Source of the DNA: Trichinella spiralis
Lineage: Eukaryota > Nematoda > Enoplea > Trichinellida > Trichinellidae
Length of the DNA: 64,000 nucleotides
Reading direction: 5' to 3'
Assembly: GCA_000181795.3 (NCBI GenBank)
Contig: CM012953.1
Location: 3,527,651 to 3,591,650 of the forward strand
This document shows, in pieces, positions 1 through 11,184 of the stretch. The number at the start of each line of letters is the position of its first letter. Position 1 is the first letter of the stretch. Under the pieces are notes generated by a model. That model was not told the origin of the DNA, searched no databases, and worked only from the letters and a program-made list of their open reading frames with translations. Made by a program: the position numbers and the translations under genes.

Positions 1-3000
1 AACAAATCAAACTAGGCGCCGGTTGATCCACCACACCGGCTGTTGTTGTCGTGGGTAAATTGTCGCTGTTGTTCCAGTCCAAAATATCTACCGGCATGTT
101 CGACCGCGACACTGCTGAAGGAAACATATCCAAAGGTTGCGATGACAGCTTAACAAGAAAAAACCATGTACCAGTGAAGCTGCTACGCATTCGATCATCG
201 AATATATGTTATACCTGGGGAAAAGCGAATTCTTGAGGCGAAAGACCGGCATCGTTGTAACTGGTGAAAGAATTGAATTCATCTTCGGCGCAACTTGAAA
301 TATTAAAATTATTATTATTATTATCACTGTTGTAGTTGTTGTGGTTATTCAAAATTCAAAGTTCCAACGTTTGCGTACTTGAAATTGCCGCCTGCACTCG
401 ACTGCGGTGCTGCAAATGGATCGTCGGATGCTGGCCAACTGTTGTCCACACCGACGGTCGTAGAAGGCTTAGCGAACACATCGGCTAACAAATCACTGTT
501 CCGGTCGGATCCCACGGTCTGCACTTGACTTCCTGGCGGTGATGGAAGACGAACAGCAGCAGCAGCAGCAGCAGCAGCAGTAGCAGGCATGGTGGCCCGC
601 TTTGACGAAAACTCTCCTCCACCGGTATCAAACACCGAACGACTCGTGTGCAACAATCCATTGTCAAAAGTTTGACCAACACTGTTGGAACCATCCGATG
701 GGAAAGCGTAATGTTGATTACGACGATCATCACTGTAAAAAATAAATAAACAAATAAATAAACAACTGCTATACAAACACACTCTTCAATAGGATCGACA
801 GTAGCTATAGCATGCCTGTTTTCAACTCTGCGGGATGCGTTCGATTCGACAACTCTATCCTCGGACGAATCTCGTCGTCTTCGATAATTATCTTCAGAAC
901 AATTATTAAAATTATAATAAAAACAACAACAAAAACAACTATTAATAATAAATACTCACGAAATCCACCTTGCGAATATTCACTGCTAGATATGCCAATG
1001 TATTGAGTTTTGTTATGACGAGCTGCTTTGCGTTCTTCATAAAGGCGATCGTCATCTTGCAAAAGTTCAATAATTGCTTTCACCCGACTACGCACTAAAT
1101 AAAAATTCATTCACATCAATTTCTGTTGCATATTATTGTAATAAAAACATCAAAATACAAATTTTCACTTGCAGTGAAAAAATTAAAATGATTATTAACA
1201 AGACTGTTGAAAAGGGCAGCAACAACAAACACAGAGAAGAAAACTCATACCAAACAAAGAACAGTTTTCGTTCTCTTGTGCAAGTTGAAAAAAAAAATTT
1301 CTTTTCCAACGATACAATAAGAGTTATGATTAAAATTTATGAAATATTTACAAGCAGACAAGTTTCAACTTCAGTGCACAACTCTAGTGAATAAGCTTTT
1401 CATTTTTCTTTTTTGGGAATAATTTTCCACTGTTATCCACAATCAGTGATGTTAGCATTTTTGAAACAAAAACAATTACTGTACATATGAATGAATATGA
1501 AATGCTTATTTATTCGGTGAAAGGAAATCATCACAGCTGCTACTACGTGACAACAACTACCAGTGGAAAATGTTGAACAACAACAATTATAATGATAATA
1601 AAGGACAAAAATTGCCACCGCCTTCTGTGACATTTTTCAAAAATGTTTCCACCGAACTGATCAACAAAAATAAATAAATAAATACTTTATGAAAATAAAA
1701 TTAATCTCTAAAGCAAACAAGCAGTGAAATCAAAACAACATTTTCAAAAATCAAAAACAAATTTTCAAATTCACCGGATTATTATTTACTAATAATGATA
1801 ATGTTGAAAGCTTTTTTTGATTGTTCAATTTTCGTCTTTACCAAACGAAAAAAACAAGTTGAAATATTAAAAAGAAGAAAAATTAAATTTGCATGGAATG
1901 AATATTCAAAAATTTTGAAAAGCAAAAAAAAAAGAGTAAAATGTGGTTTGCTGGTTGGCATGAAGCCGCTGCACTGATTTTTCAATTGTTACTGAAAACC
2001 GTTTCACGGCCTGAAAATGTTTGCAAAATATGCAAACCGGTCTGTCACCGTCCTTGGAAAACAAGCAGCAGAAAACATTGGCAAAAGCAAAACTAGCCCA
2101 ATTCAGTCGGCACAACAACAAAATTAAAAAAACAAACAAACAAATTTACCTTTCTGTCCGTGATCACAAGTCGGATCATCGTTGTATTGATAACTCTCCA
2201 AAATTCTCAATTCAAACATTCGATCTCTGGCGTCGTTGATTACCTTTTCCGAGCCGTGCTTTATCAAATATTCCAAAAGTATTAAACACTAAAATCATCA
2301 AAAATCTCTATACTGTTCGTTTCTTTCTTCAAAATAAATCGAGCACAAAAAATAAAATAAAATGAAACTGCTGAATTATAGAAATTAAATATTTACTTTA
2401 TAAGGCCGAACCCAATTTTTCCTCGATTCTTGGAACAAACGTCGCCACAGCATTGCCATCACCTCGTTGAACTGATCGTAAGCGTTGGTGTAACGGGCTA
2501 TGTCAGCCATCATAGAGCCCGTAGGACCCCAACGTTCATCGCTGGTCGCTTCACGCACCTTCGACTCTGCTTCAGTATAATTCATAACCGCATTTTGCCT
2601 GAACAATATTCAATTAAAAAAAGCTATTCAAAACAAACTCAAAAATACTACCAAATATTTCAAAAAAACAACAAGGAAAGCTTTTATACAAATTTGGAAC
2701 AATAATTCAAAATATCCCAATAGTGATTTCAATAATTAGTCAATAATGTATTGCATTGTTTTCAAAATCATTCTTAACATCAAACTACTGCACAAACAAA
2801 GATGCAATTAATTATCAAAACCACTTCACAAGTAAATACACTTGTGCACATGCACATTCTTCCCCTCCCGAAAGTGTATATAATAAACTTTTTAATAATG
2901 CAATTAAATCAAAATTAAAAAGATAAACACAAAAAAACGTACACTTTATCAGCAAGTTTTCGAATTTCATAAGTACTCAAATTGGACGTAATATTTGATG

Positions 3001-3034
3001 CAATATTCTGTATTCCAGAAAATATACCGGCCAT
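1..3034 (-). CDS. EpsinR/CLINT1-like ENTH-domain clathrin adaptor (3' end outside window)
   Basis: Encodes an ENTH-domain adaptor of the epsinR (CLINT1, enthoprotin) type. In characterised animals this binds phosphoinositides, clathrin and AP-1 on trans-Golgi and endosomal carriers. The start ATG at 3034 opens an exon ending near 2945 (MAGIFSGIQNIASNIT...), spliced in phase to 2598-2402 (NYTEAESKVREATSDERWGP), about 2285-2150 (LIKHGSEKVINDARDR), about 1098-964 (LLQDDDRLYEERKAA), about 897-785, about 734-379, 293-215 and 148 to the window edge. The order of ENTH motifs matches CLINT1 rather than epsin-1. Downstream of the ENTH domain come an Arg/Ser-rich stretch, an eight-Ala run coded by a CTG/CAG repeat, and a low-complexity tail with DPF/DIL-like pieces (ASDDPFAAP, VDILDWNN) typical of adaptor and clathrin binding. 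All junctions keep frame with GT-AG. The stop codon is not in the window. Exon ends between 800 and 730 are approximate. Confidence 0.88.
554..580. repeat. CAG/CTG trinucleotide run coding polyalanine
   Basis: Nine uninterrupted CAG units on the + strand, read as GCT codons on the - strand, encode most of an alanine run in the unstructured tail of the epsinR-like protein. Confidence 0.9.
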
Positions 3035-4194
3035 TTGCAAACGGTAAGGTAAAACAATTTATTTCGTTCCAGTACGAGCAAATACCGACACAGAAGCCAG
3101 ACTACCGTACGAAGAAAAAGTGGGCACTTTTGTGAACGAAGGTTCAACCTCACGTTTACACTACAGTAATTCAGCAATTCAGGTAATTTAGCCGTTTAAT
3201 TAAACGTTGTTTAAACAGTCGTTGTAATTTTAAACGCTTTAAAATTTTCCCATGATTTCATTTAAAAATAAAAATTTTTTTTCAACTGTGCCATGTTTTC
3301 AAGTTTTGTTCGTTTAAAATCTTTCTTTCGCAGAACGTAACGATGGATTTTTAATTTTTACCCGTTTCACAAGCCTGTTCATTATTTGTTATACTTATTA
3401 TATGCTAAACGTAGCAATTCGACTGAACAAAATCTTTGTTGTTATTGTAGCTGGTTTACTGGTTGAATTTTTACAGAAACGTCAACTGCACGTTCCACCG
3501 CTTATCATGATGTCGCTGTTTACTCGCCGTTTGCCAGTCGTCTTTCCTAGTGCTAGCTAGAATTGGAAAAGAATTCAACCGAATTTTGAAATTATTAAAT
3601 TTTTATATAATACGACAATACTTTTATCTTACTGCGTTTGAAAAATTGTCCAAAACTGTCGAACGTGAAAATCACATTTGTTGAATGCAATTTTATTTTG
3701 TTTTGCTATCATTATTACCTGTTTAAATCAATATTATGCATGCGTGCAGTGATTTTTAATAAATCAATCAGATTACAAATGGAAGAAACATCTCTTTTAA
3801 TTCAGTGAAAACAATCAAAACTACACAACACAAGATCACGAAGAAATTATCATATATACTGACAACGTGATGAATCTGCACGTGTATTATTTCTTGATGC
3901 ATTCCTAAAAATAATTTTCTAATTTATGAAAAATATTTAAATTATTCAAACTATCTGTGCTTTATTTGTACTATTACTGTAAAAAAAAGCTCAACATTCT
4001 GACTGACTTCAGTACTGTCTATGCATATAAAAGGGAAATTTATGCAACGTACGCGTATTGTGGTCTTATTACTTGACTGTTTGTCATTTAAGAAATTGAT
4101 GAATAACACAAAAAACAAAATTCCAAGTAAGTGAATTTTAAAGTCATCTGATTAACATAATTACATCGTAAGTTAACTGATTGCAAAAACATAC
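3035..4194. other. Intergenic, AT-rich
   Basis: Lies between the start of the epsinR-like gene and the 3' part of the kinase gene (both -). I see no open frame with a homologue. The last coding exon of the kinase may fall between about 4070 and 4160, where candidate acceptors give only a few codons before a stop. Confidence 0.5.
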
Positions 4195-5595
4195 TTTGCA
4201 CTGGATTGAAATAGTTGCCAAAGATAACTGTAATCTGGTTGACTTGCGAATTCAAGCGAGTTACAATATTTCATGTAGTTGACAAATGCAGATGGTAAGC
4301 CCTATAGTGTACTTTCAAGCATGCATAAATTAGTAGCATCAATAGGGAAGAAGAAAATTAATTGAAAGGAAGTGAAAAAATGAATACAAAATCCACCGTA
4401 CAAAATTAACCACATTACCTGACAAAGATGCTCCGGTTTAATTCTTATTTTCATTTCGGCTATTTTCAAATTTTGTTCTAACCCCTAAAATACAAGAAGA
4501 TATTTATTGAAAACCAGTACTTACTCTTGAATAATATGAAAGATAATAATATACAAAAAGAAGAAAACAATGTCCAAATTAGACAAAAATTTTGCAAAAA
4601 AAAACAAATAAAAATGCTTCACAGTTTATACTTATTTAGTCCCATTAGCACATAACAGAACATTCAACAGAGTATCATTAACCACCATAAATAAAAGATC
4701 ACCTCCACATCCTGCCAAGGAAGTTTGCCTTTGGCAAAATATATAAGAATATATCCAATAGATTGTAAGTCATCTCTAGGACTTTGCTGAATTCCCAGAT
4801 GAGCTGCTATAGATATATACCTGGGAGTTCCTATTACAGGTAAATTCTCACGATACGCTATGTGAGAAAAATTACTGTTCATTCGGTAACGTATTGCCAA
4901 GCCAAATTCAGTTAATGCTACCTAAACAGAAATTACATATGCATACGAATCATGTTAAGCTAAATGCAATGTAATAACTTCATGTGTTGAAAAATCACTT
5001 CGACGCAACAGTATGTTTTCAGGCTTTAAATCGCGGTGGAGGAAATCTTTTTCATGCAGAAACTGTATCGCTTTAATAATCTTCAATAAATCAATACCAC
5101 GAATTATAAGAGATATGGAGCAGAATAATGCAAAAACCTCAACTGCATATTCGCAAACATCATGTATTGGTAGATTGCGACCATTTCCTTGGAAAAAATC
5201 TTCCATGTTTGGTCCTAATAATTCCATGGACAAGTATGTGTTACAATTATCTTTCCCGAAATACCTAAAATTTCATCTTGGAAGTAAAATTTATCATTAA
5301 TAGTAATGTTTTATTTACTCAACTGCTGGTACAAACGAACTTCCAGATAAATATGTATGAATTTTCTTCTCGAAGCATAGCAGAGATGGCTTTGCCGTTC
5401 GCTTTTCGGTTTTTATAACTAATACCTGACGGTATTTAAATTTATCACTAAAAAATACCTATGGTAGAAATCTTTTGTGCGCACCTTTTTTGTGATATTG
5501 TCCATCCCAATATAAACAACACCAAACTTTCCTTCTTTAATCACATGGCACAATGTGAAACGTTTTTCTATAGCTATATTTTCAGAATTTGACAT
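4195..5595 (-). CDS. Casein kinase 1 family-like protein kinase with EFG in place of DFG
   Basis: A multi-exon kinase of the CK1 superfamily. Exon 1 (5595-5485, ATG at 5595) gives the glycine loop IKEGKFGVVYIG. Exon 2 (about 5453-5312) carries the ATP-lysine LVIKTE. Exons near 5263-5142 and 5091-4990 give SMELLGPNMEDFF and the catalytic loop HRDLKPENIL. Exon 4920-4697 gives LTEFGLA, GTPRYISIAAHLGIQQSPRDDL and LPWQ, the CK1-type activation segment. Two further exons (about 4486-4423 and 4301-4195) end the fold with PSAFVNYMKYCNSL and PDYSYLWQLF. All junctions are GT-AG and in phase; the extreme C-terminus is unresolved. CK1 enzymes phosphorylate Ser/Thr in many pathways and are expanded in nematodes. 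Odd points: the Mg-binding Asp of DFG is Glu (codon GAA), and the first glycine of the loop is Lys, so activity may be reduced or altered. Confidence 0.82.
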
Positions 5596-6089
5596 ATTGA
5601 CAAAAATTTTAAAGTACACGAAAAGAATGGAATGCTCTTTTTATTTTCATGAGTAATTTATTCTGCCATCGATCATAAGAATTACACATCAGAATATGAG
5701 TCACATCCAAACACAACAGTAATTGTGAAAATCAAGGATTATCTTTATTATTTGAATATTATGAATGAAATTAAAAATAGGATTTTTGAATTAGGAAGAC
5801 AAAAAAATAGAATTCAAACGGCAGCTCATATATGTCACAAGATATTGCAAGTAAAATTTGTAAATTTGTACAGCATAAGTTTTTCTTGACAATGTTCAAT
5901 GAGCCCGGTAGTAGCGGTAACGTGTGGCTAATTCTTGCTCTGGTTTTGCGTTGGTCTGCGCACTCATCTTGTCTTGTGGGCTCGCTTATTTTAGCTTTTA
6001 CCCTGTAACTAACGATTTATGATAATAGTAGCAATCTTGTTGAAGACAGTTTTATTCACAACAGCACATTATGCACAGATAAGCATAGA
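5596..6089. other. Upstream region of the kinase gene
   Basis: Non-coding DNA between the kinase start codon and the retrotransposon insertion. It should include the kinase promoter. No clear TATA or other core element is evident, and no open frame is supported. Confidence 0.4.
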
Positions 6090-6094
6090 GACTA
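6090..6094. repeat. Target-site duplication, left copy (GACTA)
   Basis: Five bases directly before the left LTR. The same five bases follow the right LTR at 10599-10603, as expected for copia-type integration. Confidence 0.93.
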
Positions 6095-6346
6095 TGTTGA
6101 TGAAAGGAACAATTCATGTTGAAACCTGATATTCAATATACTGTAGTAACGAATAGATATAAGAGTGCGTGTCTGTGTGTGTGTGTTTGCAAATATACCT
6201 TGTGTTTTTAATAAACTCAGTTCCGTCACTTTGTTTGTTGTGCTTCTTTGACTCCTTTCTCTAGCAACTGTGTTTGTGTCATTTGATCTTACATCTGTTG
6301 TCTCCATTTACGTGATAATACAGATCAAACTCAGCAAACCTCAACA
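6095..6346 (+). repeat. 5' LTR of the copia-type element
   Basis: 252 bp, starting TGTTGA and ending TCAACA, a 6-bp inverted terminal repeat. It contains a GT microsatellite near 6175-6187 and an AATAAA at 6210-6215 that may serve as polyadenylation signal. It matches 10345-10598 apart from four substitutions and a 2-bp GT indel. Confidence 0.96.
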
Positions 6347-6360
6347 GGTTATGGGCCCAG
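6347..6360 (+). other. Primer binding site matching initiator tRNA-Met anticodon arm
   Basis: GGTTATGGGCCCAG begins at the first base after the 5' LTR. Its complement, CTGGGCCCATAACC, is the anticodon stem-loop of eukaryotic initiator tRNA-Met, not its 3' end. Drosophila copia primes this way from a half-tRNA fragment. The match is 14 of 14. Confidence 0.88.
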
Positions 6361-6413
6361 ACCACGTAGCATCTGCGCTTAAGATCTGAATGGTAAATCG
6401 TTGAGATAACTGT

Positions 6414-7028
6414 ATGATGGATTTCAAGTTACAAGTTGACAAACTTGAAAGTGCAAGTAACTGGAGTCGCTGGAAAAGGCAAATTCAGCTTGTGCTGCGT
6501 CATCATGCTGTTCTTGAAGTCGCTACTGGTAAGAAGGTAGCCCCGATGGCGCCACCTGCTGGCAGTAATGCTGAGAATTTGAAAAAGCATGAAGAGGCAC
6601 TGAAGGCTTTTGAAAAGGAAGACACTCTTGCCCAGCTTATTCTTGTCAGTTCAATGAATGATGCCAATGTTGAGCTGACGGCCACATCTAAATCTTCAGC
6701 GGAAATTTGGCAGAAGCTGACCGCTGTGTATGAACAGAGCAGTGGTCAACGTGTGGATAGACTGATGGAAGAGTTCTTCAAATGTGCAAAAGCTGAAACG
6801 GAAGACATGGCAAGGTATGTCGCCAGGCTACAGAAGCTTTTCTCAGATTTGAATGATGAACTGGAAAGACTGACTGGCACTCAATTACCTGATCTGCTGT
6901 TAATGAGCAGAATTATGTCAACGCTGCCTCAAGACTACTTTGAGTTTAAAACCGTTTGGGAAAGCGTGCCTGTTGGCGAACGCTCTGTTAATTTGTTGAT
7001 AGAGCGCCTACGGCTAATCGAGATGTGA
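6414..7028 (+). pseudogene. gag: Retrotransposon gag, capsid-like part
   Basis: 204 codons from ATG at 6414 (a second ATG follows directly). The start MMDFKLQVDKLESASNWSRW, then YEQSSGQRVDRLMEEFFKCA and LPQDYFEF, follow the copia-family Gag (UBN2/Retrotran_gag) pattern. The frame ends at TGA 7026-7028. The same frame continues 11 codons later into the zinc knuckle, so this stop either separates Gag from Pol or is a disabling mutation. In copia elements the knuckle is normally within Gag, which favours mutation. Confidence 0.85.
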
Positions 7029-8360
7029 CTCCCTGAAAAGACGACCGACTCATCAGTTGCGTTGACGGTGAAAACAAACACCAAAGAAAATGTCAAAAAG
7101 GACAGAAGAAAGTGTTTCAAATGTCATCGTATTGGACATCTCGCCAAAAATTGTACGATGAAGACAGTGAGGAATGCGGGGCAGTCACAGCAGTCCTTTG
7201 GTGGCGAGAGTTTCTTTTGTTACCACGCTGAGGACAACAGAAACACCTGTAGAATGTGGCTAGCCGATTCTGGTGCCTCACAGCATATGACACGTAACAA
7301 GGAATACTTGTCGGACTTCGTGACATTTCCAAAGCCTGTGAATGTGAAAGTCGGAAACGGCGATGCCATACCTGCCTATGGCCGGGGAACTGTAAACTTC
7401 AAGGTGTTCATTAAAGGAAAATGGATACTGAACAGGATGGAAGATGTCTGGTATGTGCCCAAGCTAGGATTGAACTTGTTCTCTATTGGAAAAGCCACGG
7501 AAAAAGGTTTCAACTTCACTGCAAACGCGGCTGGATGTACCTTTCGCAAAAATGGCTGCGTGAAGCTGTCTGGTGTGCGTAACCTGAATGGGGTTTATGA
7601 GCTGCATATGCGAGTCTACATTCCGGAGAAGCCTGCATACGTACATGTGAGTACCGCGAATGCTTCGCTGCAATTGTGGCATGAGAGGCTATGCTATCAA
7701 AATAAACGGCACGTGCAGCAAGTGCTGAACAACCATGGCATCAAAGTGCATGCCCAAGAGCAGTTCTGCACTGGTTGTGTTTTGGGGAAGCACCATCGTG
7801 AAAGCTTTCAGTCACGGAAGTACAGGCCAAGGGCTCCAGGCAAACTGATACACGTTGACCTGTGCGGACCCATGCATGTGACTTCTTTGGGTGGGTCAAA
7901 GTACTTCCTCGTTTTCAAAGATGATTTCTCACGTTACCGTCGAGTTTTCTTTTTGAACAGAAAGGATGATGTGGCTCAGTGCCTTGAAACCTTCCTTAAT
8001 GAGTCACGTACAGCTGGAAACACAGTGGAGTGCATTTTGAGCGATGGCGGACTTGAGTTTAACAACGCTCATGTAAAGGATATTCTGCAGCGTCGAGGGG
8101 TTGCTATGCGTACCGCTATGCCTTATACGCCAGAACAGAATGGAGTGGCAGAGCGCGAGAACAGGATACTGGTTGAGACCGGTAGATCCATGCTCCATTC
8201 AAAAGATCTTCCACTTTCTCTGTGGGCTGAAGCAGTGAACACAGCTTGTTATGTACTGAACCGAACTGGTCCCACGACCGTGAAAGGGAAATCTCCAAAA
8301 GAACTGTGGTTCAAACGAGATCTCGTGTCCATTGATCATTTCCACGTTTTTTGGAACTGA
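7029..8360 (+). pseudogene. pol: Retrotransposon pol part 1: zinc knuckle, protease, integrase core
   Basis: Same frame as gag. The nucleocapsid knuckle CFKCHRIGHLAKNC (CX2CX4HX4C) is coded near 7115-7155. The aspartic protease site WLADSGASQHM lies near 7257. The integrase zinc-binding start is WHERL...CTGCVLGKHH, followed by the DDE core: HVDLCGP, the second Asp in LSDGGLEFNN (canonical copia has SDNGGEF), and Glu in NGVAERENR. The frame stops at 8358-8360 because a run of six T (8347-8352) shifts it. The integrase C-terminal domain continues in the next frame. Confidence 0.9.
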
Positions 8361-8649
8361 ATGTTTTGTACACGTTCCCAAGCAACGTCGGCGGAAATGG
8401 GAAAAGAAATCAGTTGCTGGACGGTTTATGGGATACTGTGATGAGAAGGATGGTTATAGAATTTGGCTGCCAGACATCAATCAGATTATTACAAGTCGGG
8501 ATGTCTTGTTTAAGCCAGAGGAGATCTGTTTGTCATCACAGATGTCTGTTAAAGCAGATTCGTCTGAGAAGAATGAAGAGGAAGATGATCCTGATGCAGA
8601 AGAACTGAGACTGGAATTGAATTCTCAGTGGACATCAAAAGAAGCTTAA
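8353..8649 (+). pseudogene. pol: Retrotransposon pol part 2: integrase C-terminal region
   Basis: Open in the +1 frame relative to the upstream pol. It begins with GTECFVHVPKQRRRKWEKKS and GRFMGYCDEKDGYRIW, the conserved copia segment after the integrase core, then an acidic linker (EKNEEEDDPDAEELR). It ends in frame at TAA 8647-8649, and the same frame resumes at once towards reverse transcriptase. Confidence 0.88.
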
Positions 8650-9546
8650 TGTGAAGTCGAGACGAAAATGGAGCGAGAGGAAGAGAAATCTGAGCAGGCA
8701 TCTCGATCTAACAAGCAAGAGGAAGTCTCACTTAGCAGCAAACGGGTCAGAAAGATGCCGAATTATCTTTCTGACTACGTGCTAACAGCTCAGACATCAC
8801 CTCCATCGTCATTTCATGAGGCAATGCAATCTGTTGATGCCGCAGATTGGCGAAAGGCCATGGAAGAAGAATTGCATTCCCTCGAGGAGAACTCAGTGTG
8901 GGCATTAGTAGATCCCCCGTCTGGAAAGAAAGTCTTGGACAGTCGGTGGGTTTTGCGCATCAAAACAAAAGCTGATGGAAGTGTAGCCAGATATAAAGCA
9001 CGTCTGGTTGCTAAAGGTTACATGCAAAGGCCCGGCATTGACTATGATGAGACCTTCAGCCCGGTGGCTCGTTTTGATACTGTACGTGCACTCCTAAGCA
9101 TCGCCGCAGTGGAAAGGTTGAAGCTTCAACAGTTTGATGTAGAGACTGCATTTCTGTATGGTGCGCTGAAGGAAGAAGTGTGCGTGAAGCAACCGGAAGG
9201 ATTCGAAAATGGCACGAATCAAGTTTACAAACTGAACCGTAGTTTGTATGGCTTGAAACAAGCTCCCCGCTGTTGGAACCTGAGATTGGTGGAGTTCCTG
9301 AGAAAACAAGGTCTGAAACAGAGCACAGCAGACCCCTGTTTGTTTGTTCGCATGAAAGAAAGATCAAAATTGCTTGTGGCGATTTATGTTGATGATGGAA
9401 TTGTGACTGGTTCTGACACCGACGAGATGGAACAATTCCTTGCAGTGATGAAAAAGGAGTTCCAAATAAAGCAAGGACCCCTGGACACCTTTCTTGGTAT
9501 GGGAATCAAAGTGCTTAGCGATGGGTCCATTTTTGCTGGTCAATAA
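8650..9546 (+). pseudogene. pol: Retrotransposon pol part 3: reverse transcriptase
   Basis: An RVT_2-type reverse transcriptase, in frame with part 2. Motifs in order: WRKAMEEELHSLEENSVWAL, RYKARLVAKGYMQRPGIDY, SPVARFDTVRALLSIAA, LQQFDVETAFLYGALKEEV, LYGLKQAPRCW and the catalytic YVDD (VAIYVDDGIVTG). The frame is interrupted by TAA 9544-9546, inside the segment that leads to the connection domain. Confidence 0.93.
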
Positions 9547-10338
9547 GCGTATACTCGCCATATATTGAAACGCTTCCGTCTAGACGAAGCTAATGCCGTC
9601 TCGACACCGGCTGAAATTAATGTTTCAATGGAAGAAAATGAAGAACATCTGAGTTCGGATATTCCATATCGTGAAGCTGTGGGAGCTCTCCTGTTCTTGA
9701 TGACAACAACGAGACCTGACATTGCCTACGCTGTTAGTACTGTATCATAAGTGATGGACAAGCCGACCATCAAAGCTTGGCAGGCAGTCAAAAGAATTTT
9801 CAGATACCTTCGCGGAACCGCTGATTATGGTCTGCTGTACCAGGCAAAAGGAGAAGAATTTCTGAAAGGCTACTCAGATGCAGATTACGCAGGTGACGTC
9901 ACGACTCGACGTTCGCGTACTGGCGTTGTCTGCATGTGTGCAGGAGGAGCCGTGTTGTGGCATAGTCAAAAGCAGAGAAGCGTTGCATTGTCAACAACGG
10001 AGGCAGAATATGTCGCTGCTAGTGAAGCCGCTAAAGACATGATGTGGCTGATGACATTATTTGCTGAAGTCACAGAAGTGGAGCAGAAGCCGATACTGTT
10101 TGTGGACAACATGGGAGCCGTCAAGCTCTCCAAGAATCCAGAGTTCCACAAACGTTCGAAGCACATTGATGTGCGATTTCACTTCGTTCGTGAAAAATAT
10201 AATGAGGGCAAAATCGACATCCAGCACATCGATAGTGAAAACCAGAAGGCCGACATATTGACGAAAGCTCTGCCGAAGACTCGTTTTCAAAATTTGCGTC
10301 AGCAATTAGGAATTGTTTCTGAGCACATGAATTGTTAG
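9547..10338 (+). pseudogene. pol: Retrotransposon pol part 4: connection and RNase H
   Basis: Continues the frame of part 3 (HILKRFRLDEANAVSTP, RPDIAYAVS). It is cut by a fourth stop, TAA 9748-9750, then goes on through the RNase H domain: KGYSDADYAGD, STTEAEYVAASEAAKD, VDNMGAVKLSKNPEFHKRSK and IDVRFHFVREK. These hold the Asp, Glu and Asp positions expected for copia RNase H. It ends at TAG 10336-10338, just before the polypurine tract. Confidence 0.93.
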
Positions 10339-10344
10339 AGGAAG
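10337..10344 (+). other. Polypurine tract
   Basis: AGAGGAAG directly abuts the 3' LTR and overlaps the pol stop codon. It is the expected plus-strand primer. Confidence 0.8.
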
Positions 10345-10598
10345 TGTTGATGAAAGGAACAATTCATGTTGAAACCTGATATTCAATATACTGTAGTAAC
10401 GAATAGATGTAAGCGTGCGTGTCTGTGTGTGTGTGTGTTTGCAAATATACCTTGTGTTTTTAATAAACTCAGTTCCGTCACTTTGTTTGTTGTGCTTCTT
10501 TGACTCCTTTCTCTAGCAACTGTGTTTGTGTTATTTGATCTTACATCTGTTGTCTCGATTTACGTGATAATACAGATCAAACTCAGCAAACCTCAACA
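10345..10598 (+). repeat. 3' LTR of the copia-type element
   Basis: 254 bp, TGTTGA...TCAACA. It is identical to the 5' LTR except for four substitutions (in GATGTAAGCG, GTTATTTG and TCGATTTAC) and one extra GT unit. AATAAA lies at 10462-10467. Confidence 0.96.
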
Positions 10599-10603
10599 GA
10601 CTA
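10599..10603. repeat. Target-site duplication, right copy (GACTA)
   Basis: Repeats 6090-6094 directly after the right LTR. Confidence 0.93.
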
Positions 10604-11184
10604 ACTTTCAGTTGCTGCATAGCATGATCGCAGTATGGAATATGAATTTGTATTGTCGAACAACTACATGCAGATCCTTTTACACAGTTTCACATATGGC
10701 AGACAGGTTGATCTGTGAACAAGCAACTGAATCGGTGTCTAGTATCATCTAGGTAGTTTTTTTGCCCTCTACTTCTTTTTTTAAATATTCTATTCATTAA
10801 CAATAACTGTTATCAGTGTACACATCAGAACATTCGATTTCTGAGACTGAGGTCAAAATTTTCCTAAACAGAATGATCATGTATGTTTATTTTAACACAT
10901 TATCAGGAAAGTTTCTGCTGTCAATAATACTGCGATTGAAATAATAGTCAGATTTTACTTTAAATCATTAATAAATTTAAAATTGAGTTCTATATTGAAT
11001 TCAATAAGAGAAAAAGCAAGCAGAAAACGTTCGACTGAAAGCAGTTGCATTTCCATTATCTGAAAGGGAAAAGATGCAGAATTTCGTTACAACATTGTTG
11101 CTGAAGCAATTTTCCCATGGATGGATGGAATTGAAAAAAAAAAGATTTTTTTCCCATATAAGTGGAGAAAGGAAAAATTCAACG
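10604..11184. other. Intergenic and 3' flank of the innexin
   Basis: AT-rich, with no supported gene. It includes the 3' untranslated end of the innexin gene, which is read on the - strand. Confidence 0.5.

Larger units (their letters stand above)
6095..10598 (+). mobile_element. Ty1/copia LTR retrotransposon, structurally complete, coding-defective
   Basis: A 4.5-kb element bounded by 5-bp target duplications. Order: 5' LTR (6095-6346), primer binding site (6347-6360), gag with zinc knuckle, protease, integrase, reverse transcriptase, RNase H, polypurine tract (10337-10344), 3' LTR (10345-10598). Integrase ahead of reverse transcriptase defines the copia (Pseudoviridae-type) class. The two LTRs differ by four substitutions and one GT unit, about 1.6 percent, so insertion is fairly recent. 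A single gag-pol frame is broken by stops at 7026-7028, 8647-8649, 9544-9546 and 9748-9750 and by a +1 shift in a T run at 8347-8352, so this copy cannot make intact Pol. It sits about 0.5 kb upstream of the kinase gene, in opposite orientation. Confidence 0.97.
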
